A stretch of DNA of 64,000 nucleotides from the NCBI RefSeq assembly GCF_032452875.1, contig NC_083868.1:101428537-101492536 (forward strand). The letters are read 5' to 3'. Numbering within the stretch: position 1 is the first letter of the stretch; every line of letters begins with the position of its first letter. The notes under the pieces were generated by a model. That model ran no database searches. It worked only from the letters and a program-made list of their open reading frames with translations, and was not told the origin of the DNA. Source of the stretch: Bos javanicus (taxonomy: Eukaryota > Chordata > Mammalia > Artiodactyla > Bovidae). This document shows, in pieces, positions 20,080-31,897 of this stretch. Made by a program: the position numbers and the translations under genes.

Positions 20080-21330
20080 TAGAGAGGGTGACTGTCTTCA
20101 TGGAGCACATTAACTACACAGAATAAGTGTCTGTGCGGTGTACATAGAGGAACATTGTGATATAAGAGCATATATTAGGGGGAATTTAACCTAGTTTATG
20201 GATTTAGGGAAGATTTTCTGATAAAGTGATATTATGATCAGGTTATAAGAAAAAGTAGATTACTGAAGTTAAACTACAGAATTGAAAGGGCCAGCTCAAT
20301 CTAAACAGAGAATATGGCATATGAAAAACCCTGGACTTAGAATGTGGCATATTTGAAGCAGTGTTAAAAAAAAAAAAGTCCATAATACCTGGATGCAGAG
20401 TATGATAAAATGTGTCTGGAAAGTTAAGACTACGTGTGGGGATGCTTATAAATCCTGTTAAATGTTTCAGGTTCTATGACAAGAGCAATAGTAATTCATT
20501 AAAAATTTTCAAGCAGAATTGACACAGTTGGATTTTATTTGAAAATAAAGATTTAGCAGGACAAGAGAAAGGATGGAAACCAAGAGAATTTTGCAGTAGT
20601 AAGGACCAGGATGCAGTGACCCATGCTACTGGCAGGATGCTGAGATACCAGTATATGTTTTAATTCTATCTGGAAGAGGTAGAATCAATCAACTGGATTT
20701 ATTGATTGACAAATGTAGTGGGGACCAAAATGAAAAATCAAAGACATTTTCAAGGTTGAGTAATTGTAGATTACTTAATAAGATAGGTAAACCTGGAGAA
20801 GGGAAAAAATTGTGAGATAAATAAAATTGATAAATCCTCATTCTGAACTTGAGGTTCATAAGCTGTCCATTAGGCATATAGAGGACAGGATTAGGAAATT
20901 ACCTGTTCACAGATGGTAATTGAGACTTCAGATTGGATTCATGTTTGGATTCGATGTTTGATGGCTTATTTTATACTTTAAAATGAAAGCAGTTTAAGCA
21001 TGTTTAAATGTGACTAGGATAGAACCAATGTGGGGGGAAACTTTCGTACAGGACTGAAAAGGAATTATTTGTAGCTGAACAAACATCTTTTGGATGTTTT
21101 TACTGTCTATTCCTCCTAAGGAGGAGGTTTTAGTAAGTGGAGGGTCTTTTATCTTTTGAGTACAAGTTGTTATGGTCAATAGAATGGCTTTTCAGATAGA
21201 TGAGAAGAGTTTTAAGAGATGAAGCAAGTATGCGTTTAAGAGAAATCTGACAGCTCAATTTACCCACATGGGAAAACAAGGGGGAGATATAAATTGACAC
21301 CCAATAGGAATTGCATGGAAGTGTGAAATG
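20080..21330 (+). repeat. Possible ancient mammalian interspersed repeat
   Basis: The succession of phrases (gain of weight of 'ggaccaggatgcagtgacc', 'agaatcaatcaactggattta', 'ttttcaaggttgagtaattg', 'cagttggattttattt') resembles a common, strongly diverged mammalian repeat of which I cannot recall the family. Borders are approximate. Confidence 0.35.
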
Positions 21331-21842
21331 TAGGACAAGTACTGCTGAGCTCTATTTGTAAAAATGAAAGAAAAAGAACACAATGCCGGCAACAGCCTAA
21401 AGAGACCAAGGAACAAGCAATAAACACTTTAAATTGGGTCTTTGAGTGAAATTCTACCCAAAATTTGACATAAAGCTATTCTTCCATTTCCATAAACATC
21501 CACAGTAAAATCATCATTTCTTATGTAATGATAGTTTGTTTATTATTTTAAATGTAAAGAACCATGCCAGACACTACTTAGCAACTAAACAACAACAAAG
21601 ACCCACATGTCCTCTGTCAAAGACATCCTTGGGCCGGTCAACATGTACATCAGCATTTGTTACACAAGGTCTTTTATATGACGATAGATGGGAGTTTGTA
21701 CACAGAGGTAAGAATAGGTGAACTACACCTTTCCACTATAACAGGTGAAAAATATTAAAAAAAAGATAGGTGAGGACAAGGAAGCCAATCTCATAGCAAG
21801 GCAAATTGCTGAAATGGATGGGTAAGATGCAATTACTGCCAG
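21331..21842. other. Unique intergenic DNA
   Basis: No gene or clear repeat is seen. Confidence 0.4.
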
Positions 21843-22424
21843 TTTAAGAATAATTCTGAGTTTCTCAAAAAGCTAAAAATAGAACTCCTATATGACCCAA
21901 CAAAATTCCACTCCTGAATATATATCCAAAAACAAAATAAAAACACTAATTAGAAAAGATATATGCACACCAGTGTTCATAGCAGCATTATTTACAATTG
22001 CCAAGATATGGAAAACTGTCCATCAACAGAGGAATGAATAAAGAAGATGTGGTTAAATATATTAAATGGAATACTAATAAATCATAAAGAAGAAGAAAAA
22101 TTTTTGTCACTTGCAGCAACATGATGGACTTGGAGGGCACTACGCTAAGTGAAATAAGTCAGAGAAAGACAAATACTGTATGATATCACTGATATATGAA
22201 ATCTAAAAACTAAAACAACCTAGTGAATATATATATTTGAAAAAAACACACTCACAAAGATAGAGAACAAACTAGTGGCTACCAGTTGGGGGGCAATATA
22301 GGGTTGGGGGAGTGGGAGGTATAAACTATTGGGCATAAGATATGCTCAAGAATATATTGTACATCATGAAGAATATAGGCAATATTTTGTAATGACTATA
22401 AATGGAAATTAACCTTTAAAAATG
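21843..22424 (+). mobile_element. Older L1 3' fragment
   Basis: It carries L1 ORF2-end signatures (GTGTTCATAGCAGCATTATTT, TATGGAAAACTGTCCATCAAC, a 'gtgaaataagtcagagaaagac' line) and the 3' UTR 'aactagtggctaccagttggg'. A SINE pair interrupts its 3' end, which resumes at about 22727-22790. Confidence 0.88.
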
Positions 22425-22723
22425 GGTTTCCCTGGTAGCTCAGCTAGTAAAGAATCAGCCTGCAATGCAGGAGACCCCAGTTCAAAACCTGAGTTGGGAA
22501 GATCCATTGGAGAAGGGTCACTCCAATATTCTTGGGCTTCCCTGGAGGCTCATCTGGTAAAGAATCTTCCTGCAATGCAGGAAACCTAGGTTTGACCCCT
22601 GGGTTGGGATGATCCCACAGAGAAGGGAATGGCTACCCACTCCAGTATTCTGGCCTGGAATTCTTCACGGAATTCTTTCTGACGTGTCACAAAGAGGCAG
22701 ACACAACTGAGCGACTTTCACTC
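22425..22723 (+). mobile_element. Bov-tA SINE with duplicated tRNA head
   Basis: A first tRNA-like head and core start (22425-22531) run directly into a second head (GGGCTTCCCTGGAGGCTC) and full core. The join at TATTCTT/GGGCTTCCC is the same as at 46545-46835. The L1 phrase AACCTTT occurs on both sides (22413 and 22727), so the pair entered as one insertion. Confidence 0.85.
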
Positions 22724-22726
22724 ACA

Positions 22727-22790
22727 ACCTTTTAATTGTATAAAATAATAATAAAACATTAAAAAAAACACAAATAAAGAATAATGGGTA
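22727..22790 (+). mobile_element. End of the older L1, after the SINE
   Basis: An A-rich stretch with AATAAA-like words continues the L1 3' end that stops at 22424. Confidence 0.55.
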
Positions 22791-25700
22791 AACATTGACC
22801 TACTTGTAAAGGTTGAGCATGTGAGCTTACAATGAGATATCAAATGTAAAATTGACAAAAAGCATCAGTGAGTGCTAATCTGCTCTCTTCTGAGACAGGA
22901 ACTATAAAACAGGGCACAGTTGTGAATCAGGAGGTTGGTTGAATCCCACCTAAAAACTGCTATTTTTCCATGATGGTGTGATGAAAGGCCAAGGAAATGA
23001 GAGCACTCACCTACTGATTTGACAATTTTTATTTCTAAGGGTACCTCACCCAGAAGACGAAATTCTTAAGATGTTTCATCTTAGGTATGTTTTAAAGTAC
23101 TGTTTTCGTTATATAGAAAAGCAAATTTAAAAAACACTAGCTTTCTAATTCCTATTTTATGTGGCATCAAAACCAAACAAGTATAGATGGATCCCTACGA
23201 ACATCACATATAACTCACGAAGTGTACTCTTATTTACCCAGCATAACTAGCAAAAACATTTGTTTTCCAGCTTCATTTATTTGAAACAAAACAAAACATT
23301 ATCTTGCTTTATTTCCTGATGTAATAGATGGTAGTCCTAAACTTGGAATGACAATTTGTTTGATCATGTATTACCCATCTAAGTGTATTATCTACAAAAC
23401 CTAGTAAATTTCAAATACAAACCACATATTTGGAAACAATGGCCCGTGGAAGGAACCATATACAGGTTGCAATGTCTTAAGTGTTTGTAGGTTTTTACAA
23501 AGGTCTGTTAGCAGTATAATGTTAACATTTAAATTACAATTCAAAAACCCAAGTGAACACTCTTTAGAAGGAACCTGTCCAAGAACACTCATGTCATTTT
23601 GGGCTTTCCCTTTGTCTATTTATTTAACAGGATAAGTAATAACATTTTGAGAAGCCTAGAAGGAGCACATAAAATTATAAAGCCATCTTAGAAAATACAA
23701 TCCAAACATGACACTTCCATAATTATAATTCATGATATCAAAGGCCTATTTCCCTCAGGCCTCTCACCTATTAACAAATGGCTAGCCAGATACAATGTAA
23801 TCAGTGTTGCCCATTTGGAAAGTTGTGATCTGGAAAGATTGCAAATCTACTGGCACTAAGAACAAAGCAAAATTTAAAAATAAATATTTGTGGAATGAAA
23901 ACACATATTGTTTAAGTGACAGTTCTGTCTATGGCCTCCCCCCAAAATATTCATGCTTATGTTGTTATTGTATGACTCCAGAGCTTTCTTCTGGATGAAG
24001 TAAGAAATTCTCATGTTCTAAAATGCATAACATGGCTACTGTCCAATGAAGAATTCATTCCTAACTTAATAATTTACTGTACCAGCAATAACTATTGTGG
24101 CCAGGCAGAGAGAAGCATTATTTTCTTGCTTTTAATATAGTTCTTATTAAAATAAAATTTAATAAATAAATTTATTATTACATGTGCAAAGATGTGCATT
24201 CATATATGTATATAAATGACAGGATGTTCCATAATTTCAATGTTTAAAGTTGAACAAATATGTATATTCTCATTGACTTCCTTGTTAAAATATCTAACCA
24301 GTTAGTGCTTCACTAAGAATTTTAGTTTTAAAGTGTCCATGTTATTTAAAGATATGCACTTTATGAGCTTTTCCTGTAGAAGAATCTATCCCTAATTAAG
24401 CTTACGTTTTGTCTTATTGTCATATTTCTTCTAAACTAATGCAACATGTTGAAACGCTATAGAAAGCTACATGATAACATTGATATAAATACGACATTTT
24501 TATCCTATATTTTTAATTCATTTTCTATGAAGTCCATTCTCTATTACTTTCACTTTCACTAGCAAATAACTGAGAAGATTTGCCTAGACAAAGAATATAG
24601 CATTCAATTCTAGTTTAATTTATATGTTTAAATATGTTTTGTTAATAAAAGAGAAGCAAATTCCAAGACAAATTAAGATTTATTCTTTGCCATGGAAAAT
24701 TTTATGGAACACACTGGAGAAAAATAGCCTGCTTTACAATAGACATGTTTTATATATATACATAACAAAATGTAGATTTTTGTCTACCAAATTACATTTT
24801 TTTCCCCAGAAAAGGAGCATTATTTCACATAAAGCTCTCAAATTATGACTGTCTTACTATGGAAGTCTTCAGTAATTATGTTTTTCTATTATTGTTTATT
24901 AAGAATGTGACTTTCCTCTTGTAGAACTCAAATACCAATATTGAAAGATGTATTTTATAATAGTATCCGTCTCTTCTTTCTTGGCAGGAGATTCTTCCTG
25001 AAAGGGATTTAGTTACCTTGTTATGAATATTTCTTTTCAGTATTATGCTGTCATTTCATAAATAATTAATTAGGATATATTAGATGACTCTTTTTTAATG
25101 CATAGAGACTGGAAATATTTCATTAGCTTTAAAGTGAACTAGATGAGGCACTAATTTCCATAATATATCTTCAAGTAGGGAGTACACAGGGCAGGAAGTG
25201 AAGTCAGTAGTGCTCTCACTACTGCACATGAAACACTATTTTTTTTTTAATGTGATTGGTCCCTATCATGAACTTCCTTCTAGCTATCATTTAAGCAATA
25301 AGAATAAACAGGCCATAAAAAAGGAAAGCTAGAGAGCAAAAAGCATTCTGAAAATAAGATATGGTGAGTCATTCGGGAGCAAATTTTTCTCCAAGTCCCT
25401 TTGTTCCTTTTTTTCAGTTACCAGGTACACGGATAAGGGACTCAAAGTGAGAAATTGATAATGAGTAATAAAGAAGGACACTAGACTTGTTGTAACATCC
25501 TCTTGATTACTCCCTTCAGCTTCTGTGTTTGTTGACTCCCGTACTCACTGGTCACTCATTCCATAAACATATAGGCATCATGCACTAAGTCTCTGTGCTT
25601 ACAGCTTATTATGCACTTTTCCTTAAGGAATGATTATTTTAGTAAATTATCAAAATTTTTAACCACTTAAAGTCAAAATCTTGAGTTTCAATAAAATTGC

Positions 25701-26455
25701 TTGTTTACTTTGTCAAGATTAATCCAAATCAAAACAAAATTAATCACTTTTTTAATCTATCTACCTTACAAAAAATGCATTGCTTAAATTCTAATAGTAT
25801 TGTAATAACCTGTGGCTACAACTAGGAATAGAACAACAAAAGCTTTTGTGAATAGCTCTGACTGTTCAAATGATTGAGTAATCAATTTTAATAATAATAT
25901 GAAGGGCTGTTAGTATTTAATTAGAATTTATTAAGAATCATAATAGTAAATATTTACATGTGTCTGGCTCCCCCACTTCCTTTGGCCAACTTTTGCTCAT
26001 CCTTCACACATTAGCATGAATATTAACTCCTAAGAGTGGTTTCCTATCATATAAGACTAAAGTAGAACACTGTTATTCTAACTCACTTTGCCTTCTGGTA
26101 TCTACATACATACATAACTACATATAGGAATATAGTATTATATATTATATATATATATTTATATGTATATGCTTATTTTATGAATACATTTGTTTACTAA
26201 ATACTTGTTTATTTATTGCTGTAGTCTCAAAAACTAGCACAGACTTTGTGTATTAATATGTGTATTAATCAACATGTAGAATATGTATATTAATCAATTA
26301 ATTTTCTTTGGCATATTCTGTTCTTCCTTTAGTAACCACCTTCCACTTCATTCTTTATTTAAAGAGTTTAATCTGGTCAATCAGACTTTGACACAACTGT
26401 CCCCTTTAAGATGATTCATTATACTTCTGCTTTGATCTCGTATATTGAGTCTGCC
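22791..26455. other. 3.7 kb of AT-rich DNA without young repeats
   Basis: No gene or ruminant SINE/LINE is seen. It contains an ATA microsatellite near 26130-26165. A 25545-25620 stretch resembles an old mammalian repeat. The largest frames are under 75 codons and look random. Confidence 0.45.
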
Positions 26456-26463
26456 ACTTGATT

Positions 26464-26690
26464 CTGGGGCTTCCTAGTGGCTCAGTGGATAAAGAATCCA
26501 TCAGCTATCCAAGAGATGCAAGAGATGAGGGTTTGATCCCTGGATGGGGAAGATCCCTTGGAGAAGGAAATGGCAACCCACTCCAGTATTCTTGCTTGGA
26601 GAATCCCAAGGACAGAGAAACCTCATGATCTATAGTCCATGGGGTCACAAATAGTTGGACACTACTGAGTGACTGAGCATGCATGCACAA
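26464..26690 (+). mobile_element. Bov-tA SINE
   Basis: Full element with target-site duplication ACTTGATT at 26456-26463 and 26691-26698. Confidence 0.93.
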
Positions 26691-26698
26691 ACTTGATT

Positions 26699-27869
26699 AG
26701 AAGATAATTTTGTATTCAACATCCAGATTTATGTTAATAGCCATACCAGTCATTTGGAAAGTAGATACCTAATGCAAGATGATTCTATCATTTAAATTTT
26801 AAAGAGATATTTTTCAATGTGACTAAAAACCTGAATACATTTTTTTTCACTCTAGCCTTTTTGAGGTATATTGCTGTAATTCGTGGTGAATAAATACATC
26901 TACAATATAAATATTTTAAAATAGTCCAAAGCATGACTAAATCTTTATTGGGAAAATTGCCTAATTCACCACTTGAGTCACAGTGACTTTTCTCTAATGT
27001 AACCCTGCTGATTAATCCAAGATTAAAAGAATTAGGAGGTTCTGTTTAGTTCATTCTAATGCTCTATATCTGGATAAAGAGAAAGTTATAGTCAATTTCT
27101 TTTTATAGGTGGCTATTTTATTCCTAAATTCTTTGAAAATTAAGGATCATTTCAGATAATGATAATATTCAAAGCACGAGAATATTTTATCTCTCACACT
27201 TGTCCTCACACTTGCCAACTATTGGGAATTCATTTGATTAGTGTTAACAATTATATAGTCTCTGTGAGCCCAAAATAAGTTATGTAGGAAACATGAAGGA
27301 ATAAGATAGATTTTCAAATCTGACTTTTATATGCTATATCGATGATTATATTTAGGTACTAATATAGATAAGAAAAGGGGGCATATGACGATCACAGTAT
27401 CACAATAGAAGGCAGAAAGTGTTAAAGTGTTGACTGCACTAAATGGGAGGGAAAAAATAAGATGAATTGTAGTTAAGATGTATGGAAACTTTAACAATGA
27501 TTATTTTATTTAGCAATTCCATAGTATAACTCTCTTGTATTTGGAAAGAATGTATGTATATGATAACAGATAGAGAGTACTATAGTACAGATGAGGTGAA
27601 TGCCCACTTAAGAATCAGCATTAGAAAATCTTCTAAATTGTTTTTCTTAATGAAAGAAATAATCCATGTTTTTCTCTCTGGAAACATTATCTTAAAACAG
27701 AATTTTTCTTTGTTATTTCATTGAACATATTTCTAAATTCTCTCAAACTCTATTTACATCTTTGTACCTAAAAGTCAATAAAATTTATTTGAATATTATA
27801 ATTCATGTTATATAAGTGTCTTAGGTTCACATTTTTGAACAACTGGTAAGGGTCACACTCTGTAATGTT
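26699..27869. other. Unique AT-rich intergenic DNA
   Basis: No gene or clear repeat is seen. Confidence 0.4.
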
Positions 27870-28077
27870 TGACAGTGAAAATGTTAGTCCCTCAGTCGCG
27901 TTCAGCTCTTTACCATCCCATGAATTGTGGCTGCCAGGCTGGAGTCCACGGAATTCTCCAGGCAAAAATACTGGCTTGTGTAGCCATTCCCTTCTCTAGG
28001 GGATCTTCCTGATCCAGGAATCAAATCCAGGTCTCTTGCATTTAAGCTGAATTCTTTATCATCTGAGCCACCAGGGT
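27870..28077 (-). mobile_element. Bov-tA SINE, reverse orientation
   Basis: Near-complete minus-strand element with the head at the right end (GAGCCACCAGGG). No convincing target duplication is visible. Confidence 0.9.
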
Positions 28078-30014
28078 AGAGTGGTTAAATGCAAAAGTAC
28101 TCTGTAGATTGGAATTAAAAATTAGTTAGTTTCCTTGACAGCTTCTTTTGAGTGCAAAAAATAAAAGAAAAACTCGATATGACTAAATGGTCTAGCTGTT
28201 GGGGTTTAATAAATCAAAATATTAATGCTAACACAATGTAAGATATAATTTGATTCACAATTTTCAATTGATATAAGAAGATATTATTTGTGTTATCAAT
28301 TATTTTCATAGAAGTATAATTTGCAATCACTAATATATAAAGTCTTAGTTTTATTTGAGTTTGATAAGTGAACTAATAAAGTTTAATACTATTTGAAGGT
28401 TTTTAGTTAATTTTGGTGATTTACTAAGTCCATCTTTGTAGTCTATATTTTTTGTCTCTGACCTAGATTTAGGGATTTGAATCCTCCCCAGATTTCCTGA
28501 CTTTGACTTCGTAACCTGATTCCAGACACAGAGAAGCAGGGTCAGGTGCAATATCAGAAACTTTACTACATGAACTTCCTTTCGCTTCCCATTCCACATA
28601 ACCTCAACATAAACATTAGTACTTTATCATAAAACCTCCTCTATGAGATCCTTAATTTTAAAAAATCCCATTCAGGCTTTCTTTGAAAATGTTCTAGAAG
28701 GAGAGCTGACTTCACAGCAAAATGCATGACCCACAATCTTCTGTTAACAATACACTTTCACACAATGCACTTAGAACACAGGGCAGCACAATGCACTGCC
28801 TTGCCCAGTGCAGGGTACACAATGCACTACCCTGATGGGGTACACAGAATGAGGTCTAATATTCCTGGACTCCAACTCTTCCTCCTTCTATCCTAAATTG
28901 CAATGCTTCCTTCCTACTTGGTAACCTAAGACTGAATCCTGTTTGCTGTAGTTCTGGGATGTTTATTCAGCAAGGCGTGTGGAGAGCTGAAGGGGACTTA
29001 TATTTCCTTCTCAAGTTTCTTCTCCTTCTCTTAATTAATAATTATGTTAAATTATTATGACAATGTATTGGAGAAAAGACTTGGAAAATCTTATTGCAGT
29101 TATATCCACATGGAAAATGCTTTAAAATATCTTTCTGTCATTGAGATGAATGTTTATGACAACTATAATAGCCTAGTTCTGTGACAAAGGCTTGTAGAAA
29201 CCACAGGGCCTGGCTCTCCCATGGTTTATGTTAAGGAAATGGAATACCTGTTTTCATAACCTCTCTACTTAGGCCTTTATGGGAATACCAGACACAGGAA
29301 AGTACATTTTTTTTTTACTCAGAATCTACCACTGTCAAGTCTCCATGCTACAAGTGGAGATGCAAAGAAGAACACCATGATTCTACCTTCAAAGAGCTTA
29401 TAGTTCAGTAGGATTGATAAAAGATGCTTGCAGAGAGCTGCAATACAGACAAAATTTCAAGAGGCAATAAACTGTACAAAAATTACAAAGAAAATGATGG
29501 TTTCTGACACTCTATTGTGACAATCTTGCACTCCCATGGATATGAAGAGCTATGATTATAGAGACATGTCTACAGTGCATCCATTTGCAATAAATTCTCT
29601 TTTGTAAATTCAAAACATGCTTCAATTTGGTAAGAAAAAAATAGTTTTTTCCTCCTATATCACTATTTTCTTTAGATAAAAAAGAATAGTCATTATATCA
29701 ATGATGTATTTATGAACATATAAAGCTCAAGTTCCTAAGTAATGGTTCAGTCTTCCTTCACAATTATGTTTTTTTAACATATGGATCATTACTGATTTCA
29801 TCTTAATTGATATGACAACTTCCTGTACACTTTGTAGTAACATTTGGCATTGTGATTTTATTCAGAATGAATAGCTCAAATATCTGACATTCTAATTTGG
29901 GAACATCTGTCAGTCTAAACTAGATCTGATCATTGATTTTTCAGCATCAAAATATTTAGAACTTATAGCAATGGAATTTAAAATATTCTCAGAAATAATT
30001 GAATCATTTTCTGA
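28078..30014. other. Unique intergenic DNA with an iterated 11-mer
   Basis: No gene is seen. CACAATGCACT occurs three times at 28761-28828. A stretch at about 29330-29480 resembles an old mammalian repeat of unnamed family. Confidence 0.45.
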
Positions 30015-30060
30015 AAACTGAAGAGTCAGACATGACTGAGTGACTAAGCACAGCACATAT
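30015..30060 (+). mobile_element. Bov-A SINE tail scrap
   Basis: Only the terminal GAGTCAGACATGACTGAGTG segment and following bases of a SINE are present. Confidence 0.7.
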
Positions 30061-31229
30061 CAAAAAGAATATTCTATGTCAACATGGGCAATATACTATA
30101 AATCCCTTTTGCTTATAAATATCAACTACAAACTGTATTAATCAAAATGTTGTGTTGAAAGAATATGTCTTCCCCTCATTGAATAGCAAGCAATTTTTGA
30201 TTCCCCCTTTAATAAAAAAAGATTAACAGAACCCTCCTTTGACTAGTTTCTGAAAGTTTTGTGGTTCAGTTACTATAATATGTGATTTTTGATCTACAAC
30301 TATTTTGTGAATATTGTCAGTAATTTATTCCATGATTTTTTTTTACCAAGATTCAAAATTGCACATTATTGAGATTTGCAGTAGAAATGGTTTACAAAAA
30401 TGGCATCAAGAATTCTCAAATAAACTAGAGGTTATAGCTTCTAGTCATAAAATTAAGTTGCAAGGATGTAACATACAGCATAAGAATATAATCAACAGTA
30501 TTATAAGAGTTTTATATGCGACAGTTGCCAGACTTGGTGATTATTTCCTAACGTGTATAAATGTTGAGCCACTATGTAGTCCACCTAAAACCAATATTGT
30601 ATGTCAAGTATATTCAACTATATTCAAAAGAAAAAAAAATAATAAGAGTTATAACAGAATGATCTGGAGAGATCATACTCCCCTACCAACAGTGTTTTGC
30701 TTTGTTTTTTCACACACTATCTTTTCATTCCTCCTTTTCAAACACTTTAGTCACCACTCTTAGTGACAGGAGCACATTTGACTACTTAGGTGTGTGAAGG
30801 GACAGCCAAATATTTGAGAACCCTTTGCATATAATACATTAAAACATTTCCTGTTTAGCAAAAAAAGAAAAAAAAATCATCCTTTTGGATATTATGATAT
30901 TTAGGCAATTTTCATAGACAATGAAAGTAGACAAAAACTGTTTCTACCTCATTCCAAGGCTTGATTTTATAGATAAAGTGGTTTCTTGTGTTTATCCTTT
31001 GTCTTTGTAGATACATTGACTGTTAGAAGACATGCACTGAAATTGTATTAAGAATTACTGTGAGCTTGGTCAATTTTAATCATTATGGTTGGACATAAAC
31101 TTAGGAGGGTTTGTGTGAAGTCAAAGACCTGGAATTTTCCACTGACACTGATGTAAATGTTTCATGGCTTATACTTGGAGAAACATTGCCATGAGAGTTG
31201 AGTTCAAGGTTTTCAGAGTCATACCATTT
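30061..31229. other. Unique AT-rich intergenic DNA
   Basis: No gene is seen. The 149-codon frame at 30314-30763 has no recognisable domain, shows no upstream promoter or splice context and is probably chance. Confidence 0.4.
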
Positions 31230-31430
31230 AATTTTGACCCTTGGATTTGCCACTTTTCAGTTAGGCCACCTCAGACATTGCTCATTTAATGTAGCTAGGT
31301 CTCCATTTACTTGCCTGCAAATGAGGGGTAATAGTGATGTCTGTTTCTTGGAACTGTGGTAAAGATGTTAACAGGTGACACTATAGCTCAGAGGCTGACA
31401 CGAGGAGACAGCAATTAAGCTCTGCAATCA
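31230..31430 (+). mobile_element. MIR SINE remnant
   Basis: The order 'ttgccacttttcagttaggccacctcag', 'ctgcaaatgaggggtaatagtgatgtctgt', 'gttcttggaactgtggtaaagatg' tracks the MIR consensus on the plus strand. A short (CAT)n follows at 31433-31450. Confidence 0.7.
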
Positions 31431-31829
31431 CCTTCATCATCATCATCATCTCACAGACACAATGTAGCACTCTAAGTATTAAAAACTTAGAGGAAGTTTC
31501 CTTTACTATTTCCTTTGATAATATATAATTTAAATGCCATTTTATTTACTTTCTTGTCATTTAACTTTTGTTTTGGTTTGGTTGATTGGATTGCAAAGTC
31601 GTAATATATTTAGAGATATTTTACTAAAGTAATTTGCATCTTTTTAAATCTTTCTTACTTTTTATTTCCGAAAAATGAAATTGCTAAGCCATTTTAGGTG
31701 GGCAAAAATTAAAATATCAAACTATACCTAGCTGAAAAATCCAGTTGATGTCTAGAAAGAGTAATTTGTTAGTTTTAAGGAGTAAATTTTTATTTTGTTT
31801 CTTATGAAAAAAGAAAGCATTTCAACATT
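31431..31829. other. Unique intergenic DNA
   Basis: No gene or clear repeat is seen beyond the short CAT repeat. Confidence 0.4.
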
Positions 31830-31897
31830 AGACTAAGTGACAAGTCAAGAAATGACAAATACTATGTGATATCACTTATATATGGTGTCTAAGTAAA
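31830..31897 (+). mobile_element. Short L1 fragment
   Basis: The text 'gacaagtcaagaaatgacaaatactatgtgatatcact' parallels 22150-22205 of the older L1 in the window. It is cut at the BovB border. Confidence 0.65.

Noticed and set aside
30314..30763. 149-codon open frame as a host gene
   Set aside because: No domain, no codon bias visible, no splice or promoter context, in AT-rich intergenic DNA; chance frame is more likely.
31433..31450. Short direct repeats as a CRISPR array
   Set aside because: Only trinucleotide repeats without spacers; the host is a mammal. No array-like pattern occurs anywhere in the window.
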